In this document: in pieces, positions 28,214 to 37,071 of the stretch
Position numbering within the stretch: position 1 is the stretch's first letter
Layout of the letters: each line of letters opens with the position of its first letter
The notes under the pieces: model-generated
Seen by the model: the letters and a program-made list of their open reading frames with translations, nothing else
The model's database searches: none
What the model was told of the DNA's origin: nothing
Program-made: the position numbers and the translations under genes
DNA from: Ferirhizobium litorale
GTDB lineage: Bacteria > Pseudomonadota > Alphaproteobacteria > Rhizobiales > Rhizobiaceae
NCBI GenBank assembly: GCA_030028905.1
Contig: JALDYZ010000020.1
Location: forward strand, 1-64,000
Reading direction: 5' to 3'
DNA length: 64,000 bases

Positions 28214-29059
28214 TCAAACTGCGGGTTTCGCAACTTTTGCCGCACCCCATAAAGATCCCGGGTTCACACGATCCGGATATAGCGCAAGCATCGCATCGTA
28301 GAGATCGAGAGCCGTCGGAACCTTCTCCAGCGTGGCATTGAAGTCTTGGATGTAACGTCGCGTGACTTCGATGTGCCGTGGAGAGCTGTCTGGGTTTGTT
28401 ATCGCGTGTCCTACGACAACCGCCTTGGGCTCCAATGCGTCGATGATATCAAGCGCGTTTAGCCATTCTGATCGCGCAGCGGCATCGCACTCCGCCAAGT
28501 AGAGGTGCGTTTCATTGTAGACGGCATCGCCGGATATAACGAGTTCAAGAGATGGAATGTGTAATGCGGTGGTCTGAGATGTATCGGTGTGACCCAGGGA
28601 AATGATCCGCAGTTGCTCGCCTTCGAGCTCGAATGTATCTCCAACGGCAGCCTGCGGCGCTGCGAGGGTTTTCGGAATCTGGCCTGGAAAACGAGGCTCC
28701 CAGAATGACTTGATGAACGCAGGGTCGATTTGTTTTTTGATTGCCTCTGCGACCGGTCTTGCCGCGATAGCCTTTGCAGCTGGAAAGCGCTCCAGCAGAA
28801 GGGCCAAGCCGAAATAATGGTCGCCATGAGCGTGGGTGACATAGATAGTTCTTAGATTCTTACCGCTTTGCACGACCCATTCGACCAGCTCTCTCGAATG
28901 CTGCTCAGACAGGAACGTGTCGACAAGTACCGCGTCATCGTTGCCGGTGACTAGAGTGACGGTATTGTTGACCCACGCGAGGCTCTCTTTTCCGGGGGGA
29001 ACACCCTGGGTTGAACTGTCGCGCCGCTTGGTCAAAAGATTCCAGTTGAGCTTGGTCAT
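28214..29059 (-). CDS. MBL-fold metallo-hydrolase
   Basis: This 281-aa protein has the metallo-beta-lactamase fold: THAHGDHYFGLALLLERF (HxHxDH, about residue 77), SLGHTDTSQTTALH and ISGDAVYNETHLY supply the zinc ligands. Substrate is unknown; relatives include quorum-quenching and glyoxalase-II-like hydrolases. No clear signal peptide is seen. GAGG lies 8 nt before the ATG at 29059. Base composition is visibly richer in A/T than in neighbouring genes, and it lies downstream of guaA next to an HxlR/SDR pair, so recent acquisition is possible. Confidence 0.88.
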   Translation of the reverse strand: MTKLNWNLLTKRRDSSTQGVPPGKESLAWVNNTVTLVTGNDDAVLVDTFLSEQHSRELVEWVVQSGKNLRTIYVTHAHGDHYFGLALLLERFPAAKAIAARPVAEAIKKQIDPAFIKSFWEPRFPGQIPKTLAAPQAAVGDTFELEGEQLRIISLGHTDTSQTTALHIPSLELVISGDAVYNETHLYLAECDAAARSEWLNALDIIDALEPKAVVVGHAITNPDSSPRHIEVTRRYIQDFNATLEKVPTALDLYDAMLALYPDRVNPGSLWGAAKVAKPAV

Positions 29060-29226
29060 TTTGATTGCCTCTTGAGATAGCTTTTTTGGGGGTCGGCGAG
29101 GATGGTACCGACCCCGCTGATAGCCGCGCCCGCGGAGGTGCTGAACTGGCTCCGGCGTCATGAATGTGAAACATAACGGACCGCGGATTAGCTGTTGAGG
29201 AAGTTTGCCTGCATCGCTGGGCGAGC

Positions 29227-30039
29227 TCAGCCAGTCCGAGTTTCGCGATAGCGTGGTGCGACGTCCCGGTTGTTCAGCTTCGGCGTGATCGAGACCCGCG
29301 CCCGGTGAAGCGCCTCCCACTGGTCTACTTCGGCCAATGGCGGAATGGTGACTTCCTCGCGTCTATCGAAGCCGACCAAGGCGGCGTCGACCAGATCGTT
29401 GACGTCCATCACGATTTCCGGAGGGAAGCTGCCGATGTCCTTGCCGGAGCGTTCCCAGATTTCGGTGCGTGTGGCGCCGGGCAACACCGCCTGCACGTAA
29501 AGACCCTTAGCGCGTCCCTGCGTGGCCATGCCCTGGCTGAGAGCCAGGAGGAACGCCTTGGTGCCGCCGTAGAGACCGTAGGTTCCTTCCCCGAGTTCCG
29601 GCGCAAGCGCCAGCACCGAGGCGACATTCACGATCGAGCCGGCACCGCGCGCGACAAACGCCTTTCCGGCGATCGAGGCCAGACGCGCCGGCGTTTCGAC
29701 GTTCAGGGTGAGGAGGCGACGGATATCGGCAGCGCCGTTCTCCAGCACGCCGCCGTTCAACGACATGCCCGCATTGTTGACGAGCAGGGTTATCGTTGCG
29801 TCCTCGTCCAGCCGGCGCTCCACCCGAGCGATATCGGCCTCCGCGGTAAGGTCGGCGGGGAGGACGTCGACCTTACCGCCGCTTTCGGCCCGAAAGCGAG
29901 CTGCAAGGGTCTCCAGCCGCTCGACATTACGCGCGACGAGGATGAGGTCGTAGCCGCGTTTGGCGAGGCGGTCGGCATAGGTGGCGCCGATGCCGGTCGA
30001 CGCACCGGTGATGAGGGCGGTGCCGAGAGAGGTTGTCAT
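29227..30039 (-). CDS. Short-chain dehydrogenase/reductase
   Basis: This 270-aa classical SDR has the cofactor motif ALITGASTGIGATYADRLA (about residue 7), the NNAG motif (LLVNNAGMSLNG) and the catalytic triad region SIVNVASVLALAPELGEGTYGLYGGTKAF (Ser, Tyr, Lys). Substrate unknown. AGGAG precedes the ATG at 30039. It is divergent from the HxlR regulator, whose likely operator lies in the 77-bp gap, so it is the probable regulatory target. Confidence 0.9.
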   Translation of the reverse strand: MTTSLGTALITGASTGIGATYADRLAKRGYDLILVARNVERLETLAARFRAESGGKVDVLPADLTAEADIARVERRLDEDATITLLVNNAGMSLNGGVLENGAADIRRLLTLNVETPARLASIAGKAFVARGAGSIVNVASVLALAPELGEGTYGLYGGTKAFLLALSQGMATQGRAKGLYVQAVLPGATRTEIWERSGKDIGSFPPEIVMDVNDLVDAALVGFDRREEVTIPPLAEVDQWEALHRARVSITPKLNNRDVAPRYRETRTG

Positions 30040-30091
30040 GCTTTGATCTCCTATTGCGCTCAGGGGGAGGATCTGAGTTACTTGCATAACG

Positions 30092-30102
30092 ATAGTTACT
30101 AT
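30092..30102. promoter_or_regulatory. Operator-like palindrome between SDR and HxlR genes
   Basis: ATAGT-T-ACTAT is a perfect 11-bp palindrome nested in GATAG-N8-CTATC and next to TAAC-GATA-GTTA. It sits midway in the divergent promoter region and is a good candidate binding site for the HxlR-type protein. Confidence 0.55.
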
Positions 30103-30116
30103 GCTATCAAATTGCA

Positions 30117-30560
30117 ATGGACACCACTCATCAATCTGAAAACACCTGCCCGATCGCGCGGGCGTTGGCCCGGGTCGGAGACAGCTGGAGCCTGCTGATC
30201 CTGCGCGAAGCGGGTCGTGGGTTCACGCGCTTCGATCAGTTTCGCGCCGGGCTGGGCATTGCGCCCAACATCCTCACACACCGACTGACGGCTCTGGTAG
30301 AAGCGGGGCTTCTGGAAAAGCACCGCTACAGCGAGCGGCCGCCGCGCCAGGAATACGTGCTGACAGAGCGGGGCCGCGACTTCCTGCCGGTGCTGGCGGC
30401 AATCGGTGCCTGGGGGCGAAAGCACTACGGCCTGGGTCAAACCAGCTATTCGATCGACGAGGATAGCGGGTCGGAGGTGGAGCCTATCGTGGTGGACCGA
30501 GCAACCGGCCGGCCGCTCGGCGAAATCCGCACGCGACTCGTCCTTCCCGGAGAAGGGTGA
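30117..30560 (+). CDS. HxlR-family transcriptional regulator
   Basis: This 147-aa winged-helix regulator of the HxlR (DUF24) family shows CPIARALARVGDSWSLLILREAGRG (about residues 11-35) and the recognition-helix region GIAPNILTHRLTALVEAGLLEK. The single N-terminal Cys11 corresponds to the redox-sensing cysteine of HxlR proteins that respond to quinones, aldehydes or disulfide stress. It probably represses the divergent SDR and perhaps the MBL gene. The sensing function is an inference. Confidence 0.9.
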   Translation: MDTTHQSENTCPIARALARVGDSWSLLILREAGRGFTRFDQFRAGLGIAPNILTHRLTALVEAGLLEKHRYSERPPRQEYVLTERGRDFLPVLAAIGAWGRKHYGLGQTSYSIDEDSGSEVEPIVVDRATGRPLGEIRTRLVLPGEG

Positions 30561-30669
30561 GACCGCGGCCGGCACATTCGCCTCGATTTCCTGCCGGGAG
30601 ATGCTACTCTCCGGCGATTCATCCGCACCGGCCCGGTGCGTAGGACCAGAATGGCCGAGGATTGTTTGC

Positions 30670-31464
30670 ATGCCCGCTCCCACCAACAACTTCAAGGCCG
30701 CTATTGCGCGTGGCGAAAAGCAGATTGGTCTGTGGCTGGCGCTTGCCAGTGCCTATTCTGCAGAGATTGCCGGGAGCGCCGGCTTCGACTGGCTGCTGAT
30801 CGACGGTGAACATGCCCCCAACGACCTGCCGCTGATATCGGCGCAGATTGCCGCCCTCAATGCCTCGCCGAGCCATCCAGTCGTGCGGGTGCCGATCGGC
30901 GAAACGTGGATCATAAAGCAGGTGCTGGATGCTGGTGCACAGACGATCCTGGTGCCGATGGTGGAGACCGCGGAACACGCGCAACAGCTGGTGCGCGCTA
31001 TGAAATATCCGCCAGAGGGCATGCGCGGTGTCGGTGCAATGCTGGCAAGAGCCTCCAACTTCGGCCGGATCACCGACTACCTGACGACAGCCAACGACGA
31101 GGTCTGCCTGCTTCTCCAGGCAGAGAGCCGTGCGGCGATCGACGCGCTCGATGAAATTGCCGCGGTCGATGGTGTCGATGGTATCTTTATCGGGCCTTCC
31201 GATCTTGCAGCCGACATGGGCTTTCTCGGCCGGCCGACGGCGCCGGAGGTGCAGAGCGTCATCGAGGATGGGCTAAAGCGGATCATCAAGTCCGGGAAGG
31301 CCGCAGGCATCCTGACCGGTGATCCGTCGCTTGCACAGCGCTATCTGGAACTCGGCGCCAGCTTTGTGGCGGTCGGAACGGATGTCACGCTTTTTACCCA
31401 GGCGACCGCGACGCTCGCCGCGCGTTTCAAGGATCGACCGGAAGCACCGCCCGCCGGCTATTGA
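30670..31464 (+). CDS. hpaI: HpaI/HpcH-family aldolase
   Basis: This 264-aa class II (metal-dependent) aldolase resembles 4-hydroxy-2-oxoheptanedioate aldolase HpaI. Visible family motifs are GLWLALASAYSAEIAGSAG, DWLLIDGEHAPND (catalytic His/metal region, about residue 43), VPMVETAEHAQ and GIFIGPSDLAADMG. No other aromatic-catabolism genes are nearby, so the physiological substrate may be a different 2-keto-hydroxy acid. The ATG at 30670 gives the family length; longer readings overlap the HxlR gene. Confidence 0.85.
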   Translation: MPAPTNNFKAAIARGEKQIGLWLALASAYSAEIAGSAGFDWLLIDGEHAPNDLPLISAQIAALNASPSHPVVRVPIGETWIIKQVLDAGAQTILVPMVETAEHAQQLVRAMKYPPEGMRGVGAMLARASNFGRITDYLTTANDEVCLLLQAESRAAIDALDEIAAVDGVDGIFIGPSDLAADMGFLGRPTAPEVQSVIEDGLKRIIKSGKAAGILTGDPSLAQRYLELGASFVAVGTDVTLFTQATATLAARFKDRPEAPPAGY

Positions 31465-31480
31465 GTTTTCCCAACAACAA

Positions 31481-31518
31481 AAAAACGCCCACTCCGGTTT
31501 CCCGGCGTGGGCGTTTTT
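31481..31518. terminator. Bidirectional terminator
   Basis: AAAAACGCCCAC pairs with GTGGGCGTTTTT, with further CCGG pairing toward the loop. A-run and T-run flanks serve both the aldolase (plus) and the aminopeptidase (minus), which converge here. Confidence 0.9.
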
Positions 31519-31540
31519 GGCTCAATCCGACAAGCCGCAA

Positions 31541-32797
31541 TCAGGCCCACTCGCCCTTCCGCATGACCGGTACCCGCGAACCATCGGCGCGCACGCCATC
31601 GATGTCGACCTTGTCGGAGCCGATCATCCAGTCGATGTGAATGAGGCTGGAATTGCCGCCCTGCGCCCTGATCTGCTCCTCGCTGAGTGAAGCGCCATCG
31701 AGGAAGCATTTCGAGTAGCACTGGCCGAGCGCGATGTGGCAGGAGGCGTTTTCGTCGAAGAGGGTATTGTAGAACAGGATACCGCCTGCCGAAATGGGCG
31801 AGGAATGCGGCACCAGCGCCACCTCGCCCAGTCGGCGAGCGCCCTCATCGGTATCCAGAACCTTGTTCAGTACTTCCTCGCCCTTCGAAGCCCTGGCCTC
31901 GACAATGCGCCCGCCCTCGAAACGCACCTGGATATCGTCGATCAGCGTTCCCTGGTGCGATAGCGGCTTGGTGCTCGAAACATGGCCCTCGACGCGCAGC
32001 GCATGAGGGGTTGTGAACACTTCCTCTGTCGGGATGTTCGGATTGCAGGTGATGCCGTTTTTGGCTGTCGAAGCGCCGCCGTGCCATTCATGACCGTCGG
32101 CAAGGCCAACCGTGAGATCGGTGCCCGGCCCGGTGAAATGAAGGGCGGCAAAACGTTCTCCATTCAGCCAGGAGGAACGCTTCCTCAGATTGGCATTGTG
32201 CTCCGCCCAGGCGGCGACCGGATCGGCGACATCGACCCGCGACGCTGCGAAAATCGCGTCTGCGAGCTTCTTTACCGCTTGAACTTCATCGAGTTCCGGA
32301 AACACCTGGCAGGCCCAGGAGGGGTTCGGATAGGAAACGATGTTCCAGTTGATGTCGAAGTTCGAGATCTTCTCAAGCGCCGGCTTGTAGGCTATGGAGT
32401 TGGCTCGATTGGCGCGGGCGACCTTGGCCGGGTCCTGGCTGGCAAGCAGCATCGGGTTGTCGCCGGCGATGGCGAGCCGTGCGGCGCCGTTGGCAAAAGC
32501 CCTGGCCATCCCGTCGTAGAGCCAGCCGGAAGCCTTGTCGAAGCTCTCGTCGGGCGCATAGGCATAGCGGGCGAGTGTCGCCTCCTCGTCGGCGTAAAAG
32601 GTCGTGACTAGCCCGGCACCTGCCATATATGCGTGCTTGGTTATAAACCTGGCCAGCGGCAGCGCCGCGATCGGCGCTGTCACCACCAGGTCCTGACCCT
32701 TCTGAAGCCCCAAGCCCACCTTGACGGCGACTTCGGCGAGTTTTTCGAGCTTGGCGGGATCGACTGGGTTGATGGCGGATTGGAGAGGAGCGTTCAT
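31541..32797 (-). CDS. M29-family aminopeptidase
   Basis: This 418-aa protein is a metal-dependent M29 aminopeptidase (AmpT/AmpS/PepS type) that removes N-terminal residues from peptides in the cytoplasm. Recognisable parts are the N-terminal QKGQDLVVTAPI, the metal ligands in SPISAGGILFYNTLFDENASCHIALGQCY, and HIDWMIGSDKVDIDG near the C-terminus. The ATG at 32797 with AGGA 7 nt upstream is preferred over an ATG 33 nt earlier. Confidence 0.9.
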   Translation of the reverse strand: MNAPLQSAINPVDPAKLEKLAEVAVKVGLGLQKGQDLVVTAPIAALPLARFITKHAYMAGAGLVTTFYADEEATLARYAYAPDESFDKASGWLYDGMARAFANGAARLAIAGDNPMLLASQDPAKVARANRANSIAYKPALEKISNFDINWNIVSYPNPSWACQVFPELDEVQAVKKLADAIFAASRVDVADPVAAWAEHNANLRKRSSWLNGERFAALHFTGPGTDLTVGLADGHEWHGGASTAKNGITCNPNIPTEEVFTTPHALRVEGHVSSTKPLSHQGTLIDDIQVRFEGGRIVEARASKGEEVLNKVLDTDEGARRLGEVALVPHSSPISAGGILFYNTLFDENASCHIALGQCYSKCFLDGASLSEEQIRAQGGNSSLIHIDWMIGSDKVDIDGVRADGSRVPVMRKGEWA

Positions 32798-32884
32798 TGC
32801 AGGTCCTGATGTCTTAGATTGCGTTGCCAATATGTAGGATCGATTTGTGCAGAACAGAAGGCACGACGAGCACCACCAAGAGCC

Positions 32885-33358
32885 TCAGGTAACCAGTGGC
32901 GCAACAATCGCCTTCAACGCATCGCGGGCGTCTGCCGGGCTGAGCTTCACCTGTAATCCACGCTGCCCACCATTGATGAAGACATGCGGCTCGGAAAGCG
33001 CCTCGATCTCGATCGCCGTTGGAACCTGCTTCTTCTGGCCGAACGGACTGATGCCGCCAACATGGTATCCGGTTGCGCGCTCGGCATCGGCCGGCCTCAT
33101 CATGTTCGCCGCCTTGCCGCCGAAAGCACTCGCGAGCTTTTTCATGCTCACCTCCCGGTCCGAGGGAACGACGACGCAGACCGGCTTGCCATCAACTTCT
33201 GCCATCAATGTCTTCAGCACCCGGCGCGGCTCCTCGCCTATCGCCTCGGCCGCCTGCATGCCAATGCGTTCGGCCGAGGGGTCGTAGTCGTAGCTATGGA
33301 CCGAGAAGCTCACGCCTGCCTTCGCAAGCGTCTGTGTGGCGCGAGTGCTCTTCGACAT
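32885..33358 (-). CDS. ybaK: Cys-tRNA(Pro) deacylase YbaK
   Basis: YbaK hydrolyses Cys-tRNA(Pro) made in error by prolyl-tRNA synthetase. The 157-aa protein has the YbaK fold with KTLMAEVDGKPVCVVVPSDREVSMKKLA (catalytic Lys region), TGYHVGGISPFGQKK and FINGGQRGLQVKLSP. It follows the ArsC-like gene on the same strand by 14 bp. Confidence 0.93.
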   Translation of the reverse strand: MSKSTRATQTLAKAGVSFSVHSYDYDPSAERIGMQAAEAIGEEPRRVLKTLMAEVDGKPVCVVVPSDREVSMKKLASAFGGKAANMMRPADAERATGYHVGGISPFGQKKQVPTAIEIEALSEPHVFINGGQRGLQVKLSPADARDALKAIVAPLVT

Positions 33359-33372
33359 CTGCGTTGGCTCCG

Positions 33373-33729
33373 TCAGTTCCTGCCCGCGAAGGTTTGCTCA
33401 TAGGTCTCTGGCTTGAAGCCGATGATGAGCTTGCCGCCCACCTCCAGCACCGGTCGCTTGATCATCGAGGGCTGGGCGAGCATGAGGAGGATAGCCTTCT
33501 TGCCATCCAAGCCGTCCTTCTCGTCGTCAGGCAGCTTGCGGAAGGTTGTGCCGGCACGGTTGAGCACGGTTTCCCATCCGGCCTCTGCCGTCCATCTTTC
33601 GAGATGTTCACGGTCGATGCCCTCGGCCTTGTAGTCATGAAAGCGATGGTCGATGCCATTGGCCTCGAGCCAGTTCCGCGCCTTCTTCATCGTATCGCAG
33701 TTCTTGATTCCGAAAATCGTCGTCGTCAT
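33373..33729 (-). CDS. ArsC/Spx-family reductase (YffB-like)
   Basis: This 118-aa protein has the thioredoxin-like ArsC fold (TTIFGIKNCDTMKKARNWLE; C-terminal MIKRPVLEVGGKLIIGF). Only one cysteine is present in the redox position, which fits the YffB/YfjU subgroup rather than classical arsenate reductase. Glutathione-dependent thiol reduction is the usual suggestion. No arsenic genes are nearby. The start at 33729 lacks a strong ribosome site but matches the family N-terminus. Confidence 0.87.
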   Translation of the reverse strand: MTTTIFGIKNCDTMKKARNWLEANGIDHRFHDYKAEGIDREHLERWTAEAGWETVLNRAGTTFRKLPDDEKDGLDGKKAILLMLAQPSMIKRPVLEVGGKLIIGFKPETYEQTFAGRN

Positions 33730-33808
33730 GCAATTCACTTCTCGAATTTCAAACATTGCCGGTTTCCGGGATAGCAAAAGCGGCAGGACAGCGAAAGGCA
33801 ACGAAAGG

Positions 33809-35422
33809 TCAGAACAGGGTGCCCTGCTTCGGCTTCACCTCGGGATCGACAGATTTCGTCGATCGCTTGTGTTGCAACGGTTGCGGGGGTGCCGATGCTG
33901 GTGGCGGGACCGCGTTACCTTCGGTCGTCACCGCGTTGACGCGGCCGTCGGCGAACTCGATCGAAACGGGCGCGCCTGGCAACAATGCTGCCGCTGCCGA
34001 AACCGGCCGGTCCTCGACGTCGCGGATCACCGCATAGCCGCGCTTCAGCACGTTCTTGTAGGAGAGCGACTGCAGAACACGATTCTGTGCGGCGACATCG
34101 GCGCGGCGGCGGGTGAGTTGGTGAACGACAGCGGTGTCGGCATGCCGCGACAGGTTCGCCAGCAGATCCCGGGATCGCGCCGTTTGCGCCGATAGTCTCG
34201 CCGGCACGCCTGCCAGGACCGCATCGAAGCGCTCGATCCGGGCCCTCGAGCGGTCGACCAGTCTCTCGACGATCCGCCCGACACGCATGAGCCTGTCATT
34301 GAGCATCTGTCGCCGCTCGAGAATGCGGTTCGCCAGCACATCCGGACGCAGATGGGCGGCCACACGCTCGAAACCGCGCCGCTTGGTAATGGTGTTGAGT
34401 TCAAGCCCGCGCCCGAGACCCGTGGCCGCCTCGTCGAAGCGGCGGCGCGGCAGTGCCAACAACTGATCGAGCGACGGCATTGCCCGCACCAACGCCCGCA
34501 CTCCCTGACGGCGATTGTCCATCTGACGGGTCATCGCTCCGCCGAGGCGGGCAGCGAGGTTTTTCACCTGGGCCTCGAGATCGGCCTTCACCGGAACAGC
34601 CATCTCGGCCGCACCGGTCGGTGTCGGGGCGCGCACATCTGCTGCATAGTCGATCAGCGTCCAGTCGGTCTCGTGGCCGACCGCTGAGATTAGCGGGATT
34701 TCGCTTGCAGCCGCTGCCCGGACCACCACCTCGTCGTTGAAACTCCAAAGGTCCTCCAGACTACCGCCACCGCGGGCAACAATCAGCACGTCCGGGCGGC
34801 GGATGGCGTCACCGGGCTTCATGGCATTGAAGCCACGGATCGCCGCCGCCACCTCTTCCCCCGACCCCTCGCCCTGCACCTTCACCGGCCAGACGATGAC
34901 ATGCCCCGGAAACCGGTCCGAGATGCGATGGAGAATATCGCGGATAACCGCACCCGTCGGCGATGTCACAACGCCGATCACCTTCGGCATGAAGGGCAGG
35001 CGGCGTTTGCTTGCCTGATCGAACAGCCCCTCGGCACCAAGGCGGCGCTTGCGCTCCTCGAGCAGCGCCATCAGCGCGCCAGCACCGGCGGGCTCGAGAC
35101 TCTCTATGGTGATCTGGTACTTCGAGGAACCGGGAAACGTGGTGACCTTGCCGGTGGCGATCACCTCCATCCCTTCCTCCGGCCGGAATTTCAGCCGCGA
35201 GAAGGTGCCCTTCCAGATCACTGCGTCGATGCGGGCCTTGTCGTCCTTCAGCGCGAAATAGGCATGGCCGGAGGAATGCGGACCGCGATAGCCCGAAATC
35301 TCGCCACGGACGCGCACCTGGTCGAAGGCATTTTCGATGGTTCGCTTGATCGAGCCCGAAAGCTCGGACACCGAATATTCGGCGAGATTGGAGGGCGAAT
35401 CATTCTCGAAGAGACTGGTCAT
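33809..35422 (-). CDS. xseA: Exodeoxyribonuclease VII large subunit
   Basis: XseA is the catalytic subunit of exonuclease VII, which degrades single-stranded DNA in both directions. The 537-aa protein has an N-terminal OB fold ([41 protein letters not shown]) and a catalytic region ([61 protein letters not shown]). A long helical C-terminal region follows. The last ~60 residues are extended and lysine/proline-rich compared with E. coli. xseB is not in this window. Confidence 0.95.
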   Translation of the reverse strand: MTSLFENDSPSNLAEYSVSELSGSIKRTIENAFDQVRVRGEISGYRGPHSSGHAYFALKDDKARIDAVIWKGTFSRLKFRPEEGMEVIATGKVTTFPGSSKYQITIESLEPAGAGALMALLEERKRRLGAEGLFDQASKRRLPFMPKVIGVVTSPTGAVIRDILHRISDRFPGHVIVWPVKVQGEGSGEEVAAAIRGFNAMKPGDAIRRPDVLIVARGGGSLEDLWSFNDEVVVRAAAASEIPLISAVGHETDWTLIDYAADVRAPTPTGAAEMAVPVKADLEAQVKNLAARLGGAMTRQMDNRRQGVRALVRAMPSLDQLLALPRRRFDEAATGLGRGLELNTITKRRGFERVAAHLRPDVLANRILERRQMLNDRLMRVGRIVERLVDRSRARIERFDAVLAGVPARLSAQTARSRDLLANLSRHADTAVVHQLTRRRADVAAQNRVLQSLSYKNVLKRGYAVIRDVEDRPVSAAAALLPGAPVSIEFADGRVNAVTTEGNAVPPPASAPPQPLQHKRSTKSVDPEVKPKQGTLF

Positions 35423-35687
35423 GAAACTCTTTCTAGCCCAAGTGACGGGGAAGTTCAGCAGCAAGTAACATCGGGTACCTCGATATGCCCAGCCGTTTAC
35501 TCCAGGGGCCCGGATCGTACCGACCCGTTGGCAGCCAGGTACCGCAGCGCTGCACGCTCCAATCTCCTTGTCTATTAGTGCAATGAAAGATAACAGTTTA
35601 CGGGATGTCTAGGGGGCTGCGGCTTATGAGTAACCGATATCCACGGCGTATGAAAACCGAATGCGCCGTGCCGGCGGGAGCGCAGTG

Positions 35688-37067
35688 ATGGGCAACGTCG
35701 TCGGTCCCATGCCCAATATCCGCACGAAGAAACTCAATCCCGTCGCGCGCATCCTGCAGGCCCGGCACTGCTCCATCAATGTGCTATACGAGCGCAGCTA
35801 CGTGATGAAGATGGGGGACATCTGGACACCACGGGGGATGATGTACTTCATCAACCAGCCGGACATCGTTAGCCGCATCCTGCATTCCGATCCCGATCTC
35901 TATCCGAAAAGCGACTTGATGGGCGCCACGCTCCACCAGGTTCTCGGCAATGGCATATTCGTCTCCAAGGGGCAGACCTGGCGCCGCCAGCGCAAGATGA
36001 TGACACCCGCCTTCGAACTGGCCCGCATCTCCGAAGTCTTCGACCTGATGATGGACGCGGCCAAGGCGATGAAGGAACGTCTCGACCTGATGGCCGACGG
36101 CCAAGAGGTGCGGATCGACTTCGAAATGACCCATGTGGCTGCAGACATCATCTTCCGCACGATCTTCTCCGAGCCGCTGACACGCGAGGACGCCGAAACC
36201 ATCTTTAGCGCTTTCAACAGCTACCAGGAACTGGCCTACGAGCACGGCGTGTGGAGCATGGCCGGATTACCGCAGGCGTTTTCGCTTGCCCGGATGCGGG
36301 CGCAAAAATATGCCCGCATCATCCGCACCATGCTGGGGCGCATGGTGCACCGGCGCTTCGAGCTGCTGGCGGCCAATCCGGAGAATCCGCCGCGCGACAT
36401 CCTCGCCTCGCTGATCGAGGCGACCGACGACGACGGCGTCCATTTCACCGAGTCCGAATTGACAGACCAGATCGCCGTGCTGTTCCTTGCCGGACACGAA
36501 ACGTCGGCCAGCACAATGGCCTGGGCGATCTACCTGCTTGGCGAGGACCGGGAAATCCAGAAGCGCATGCGGGAGGAAATCGACCTCGTCTTCGCCCAGG
36601 AAGGCGGCTTTGCGCCACGCCACTTCAAGCTGATGAAGCTCACGCGCGACGTCTTCCGCGAGACCCTTCGACTGTATCCTCCGGTTCCCTTCGTGCCCCG
36701 CGACATCACCCGCGACGAGGTGATCCGCGACAAGAACGTCAGACGAGGGTCCACCATCTTTGTGTCGCCCTGGCTTCTGCACCGTCATCGCAAACACTGG
36801 AAAAACCCGGACGTATTCGACCCGGACCGATTCTCGCGCGAAGACGAGAAGGAATCCATCCGCACGTCCTACATGCCCTTCAGTGAAGGGTCGCGGGTCT
36901 GCCTCGGGGCCTCCTTCGCCATGCAGGAAGGCGCCATCATCCTCGCAATGATGACCCGCTATTTCGTCATTGCGCCGGTCGAAAGCCGCGTTCCGAAGCC
37001 CGTGGCCAGGCTTTCGCTGCGCTCTGAAAACGGCGTGTTCGTGAAGCTGCTCCGGCGACAGACATAG
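35688..37067 (+). CDS. Cytochrome P450
   Basis: This 459-aa cytochrome P450 has all signature elements: the I-helix oxygen-binding LFLAGHETSASTMAW, the K-helix ExxR (RETLRLYPP) and the heme loop FSEGSRVCLG with the thiolate ligand about Cys405. The general form resembles bacterial class-E P450s acting on fatty acids or terpenoids, but the substrate is unknown. GGGAG lies 8 nt before the ATG at 35688. No ferredoxin or reductase gene is adjacent, so it must borrow a redox partner. Confidence 0.93.
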   Translation: MGNVVGPMPNIRTKKLNPVARILQARHCSINVLYERSYVMKMGDIWTPRGMMYFINQPDIVSRILHSDPDLYPKSDLMGATLHQVLGNGIFVSKGQTWRRQRKMMTPAFELARISEVFDLMMDAAKAMKERLDLMADGQEVRIDFEMTHVAADIIFRTIFSEPLTREDAETIFSAFNSYQELAYEHGVWSMAGLPQAFSLARMRAQKYARIIRTMLGRMVHRRFELLAANPENPPRDILASLIEATDDDGVHFTESELTDQIAVLFLAGHETSASTMAWAIYLLGEDREIQKRMREEIDLVFAQEGGFAPRHFKLMKLTRDVFRETLRLYPPVPFVPRDITRDEVIRDKNVRRGSTIFVSPWLLHRHRKHWKNPDVFDPDRFSREDEKESIRTSYMPFSEGSRVCLGASFAMQEGAIILAMMTRYFVIAPVESRVPKPVARLSLRSENGVFVKLLRRQT

Positions 37068-37071
37068 GCGC

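Noticed and set aside
28000-30660. Island att repeat of the guaA 3' end
   Set aside because: I looked for a copy of the last ~12 bases of guaA downstream, near the end of the MBL/SDR/HxlR set, and saw none. No integrase gene is present, so an intact island is not supported.
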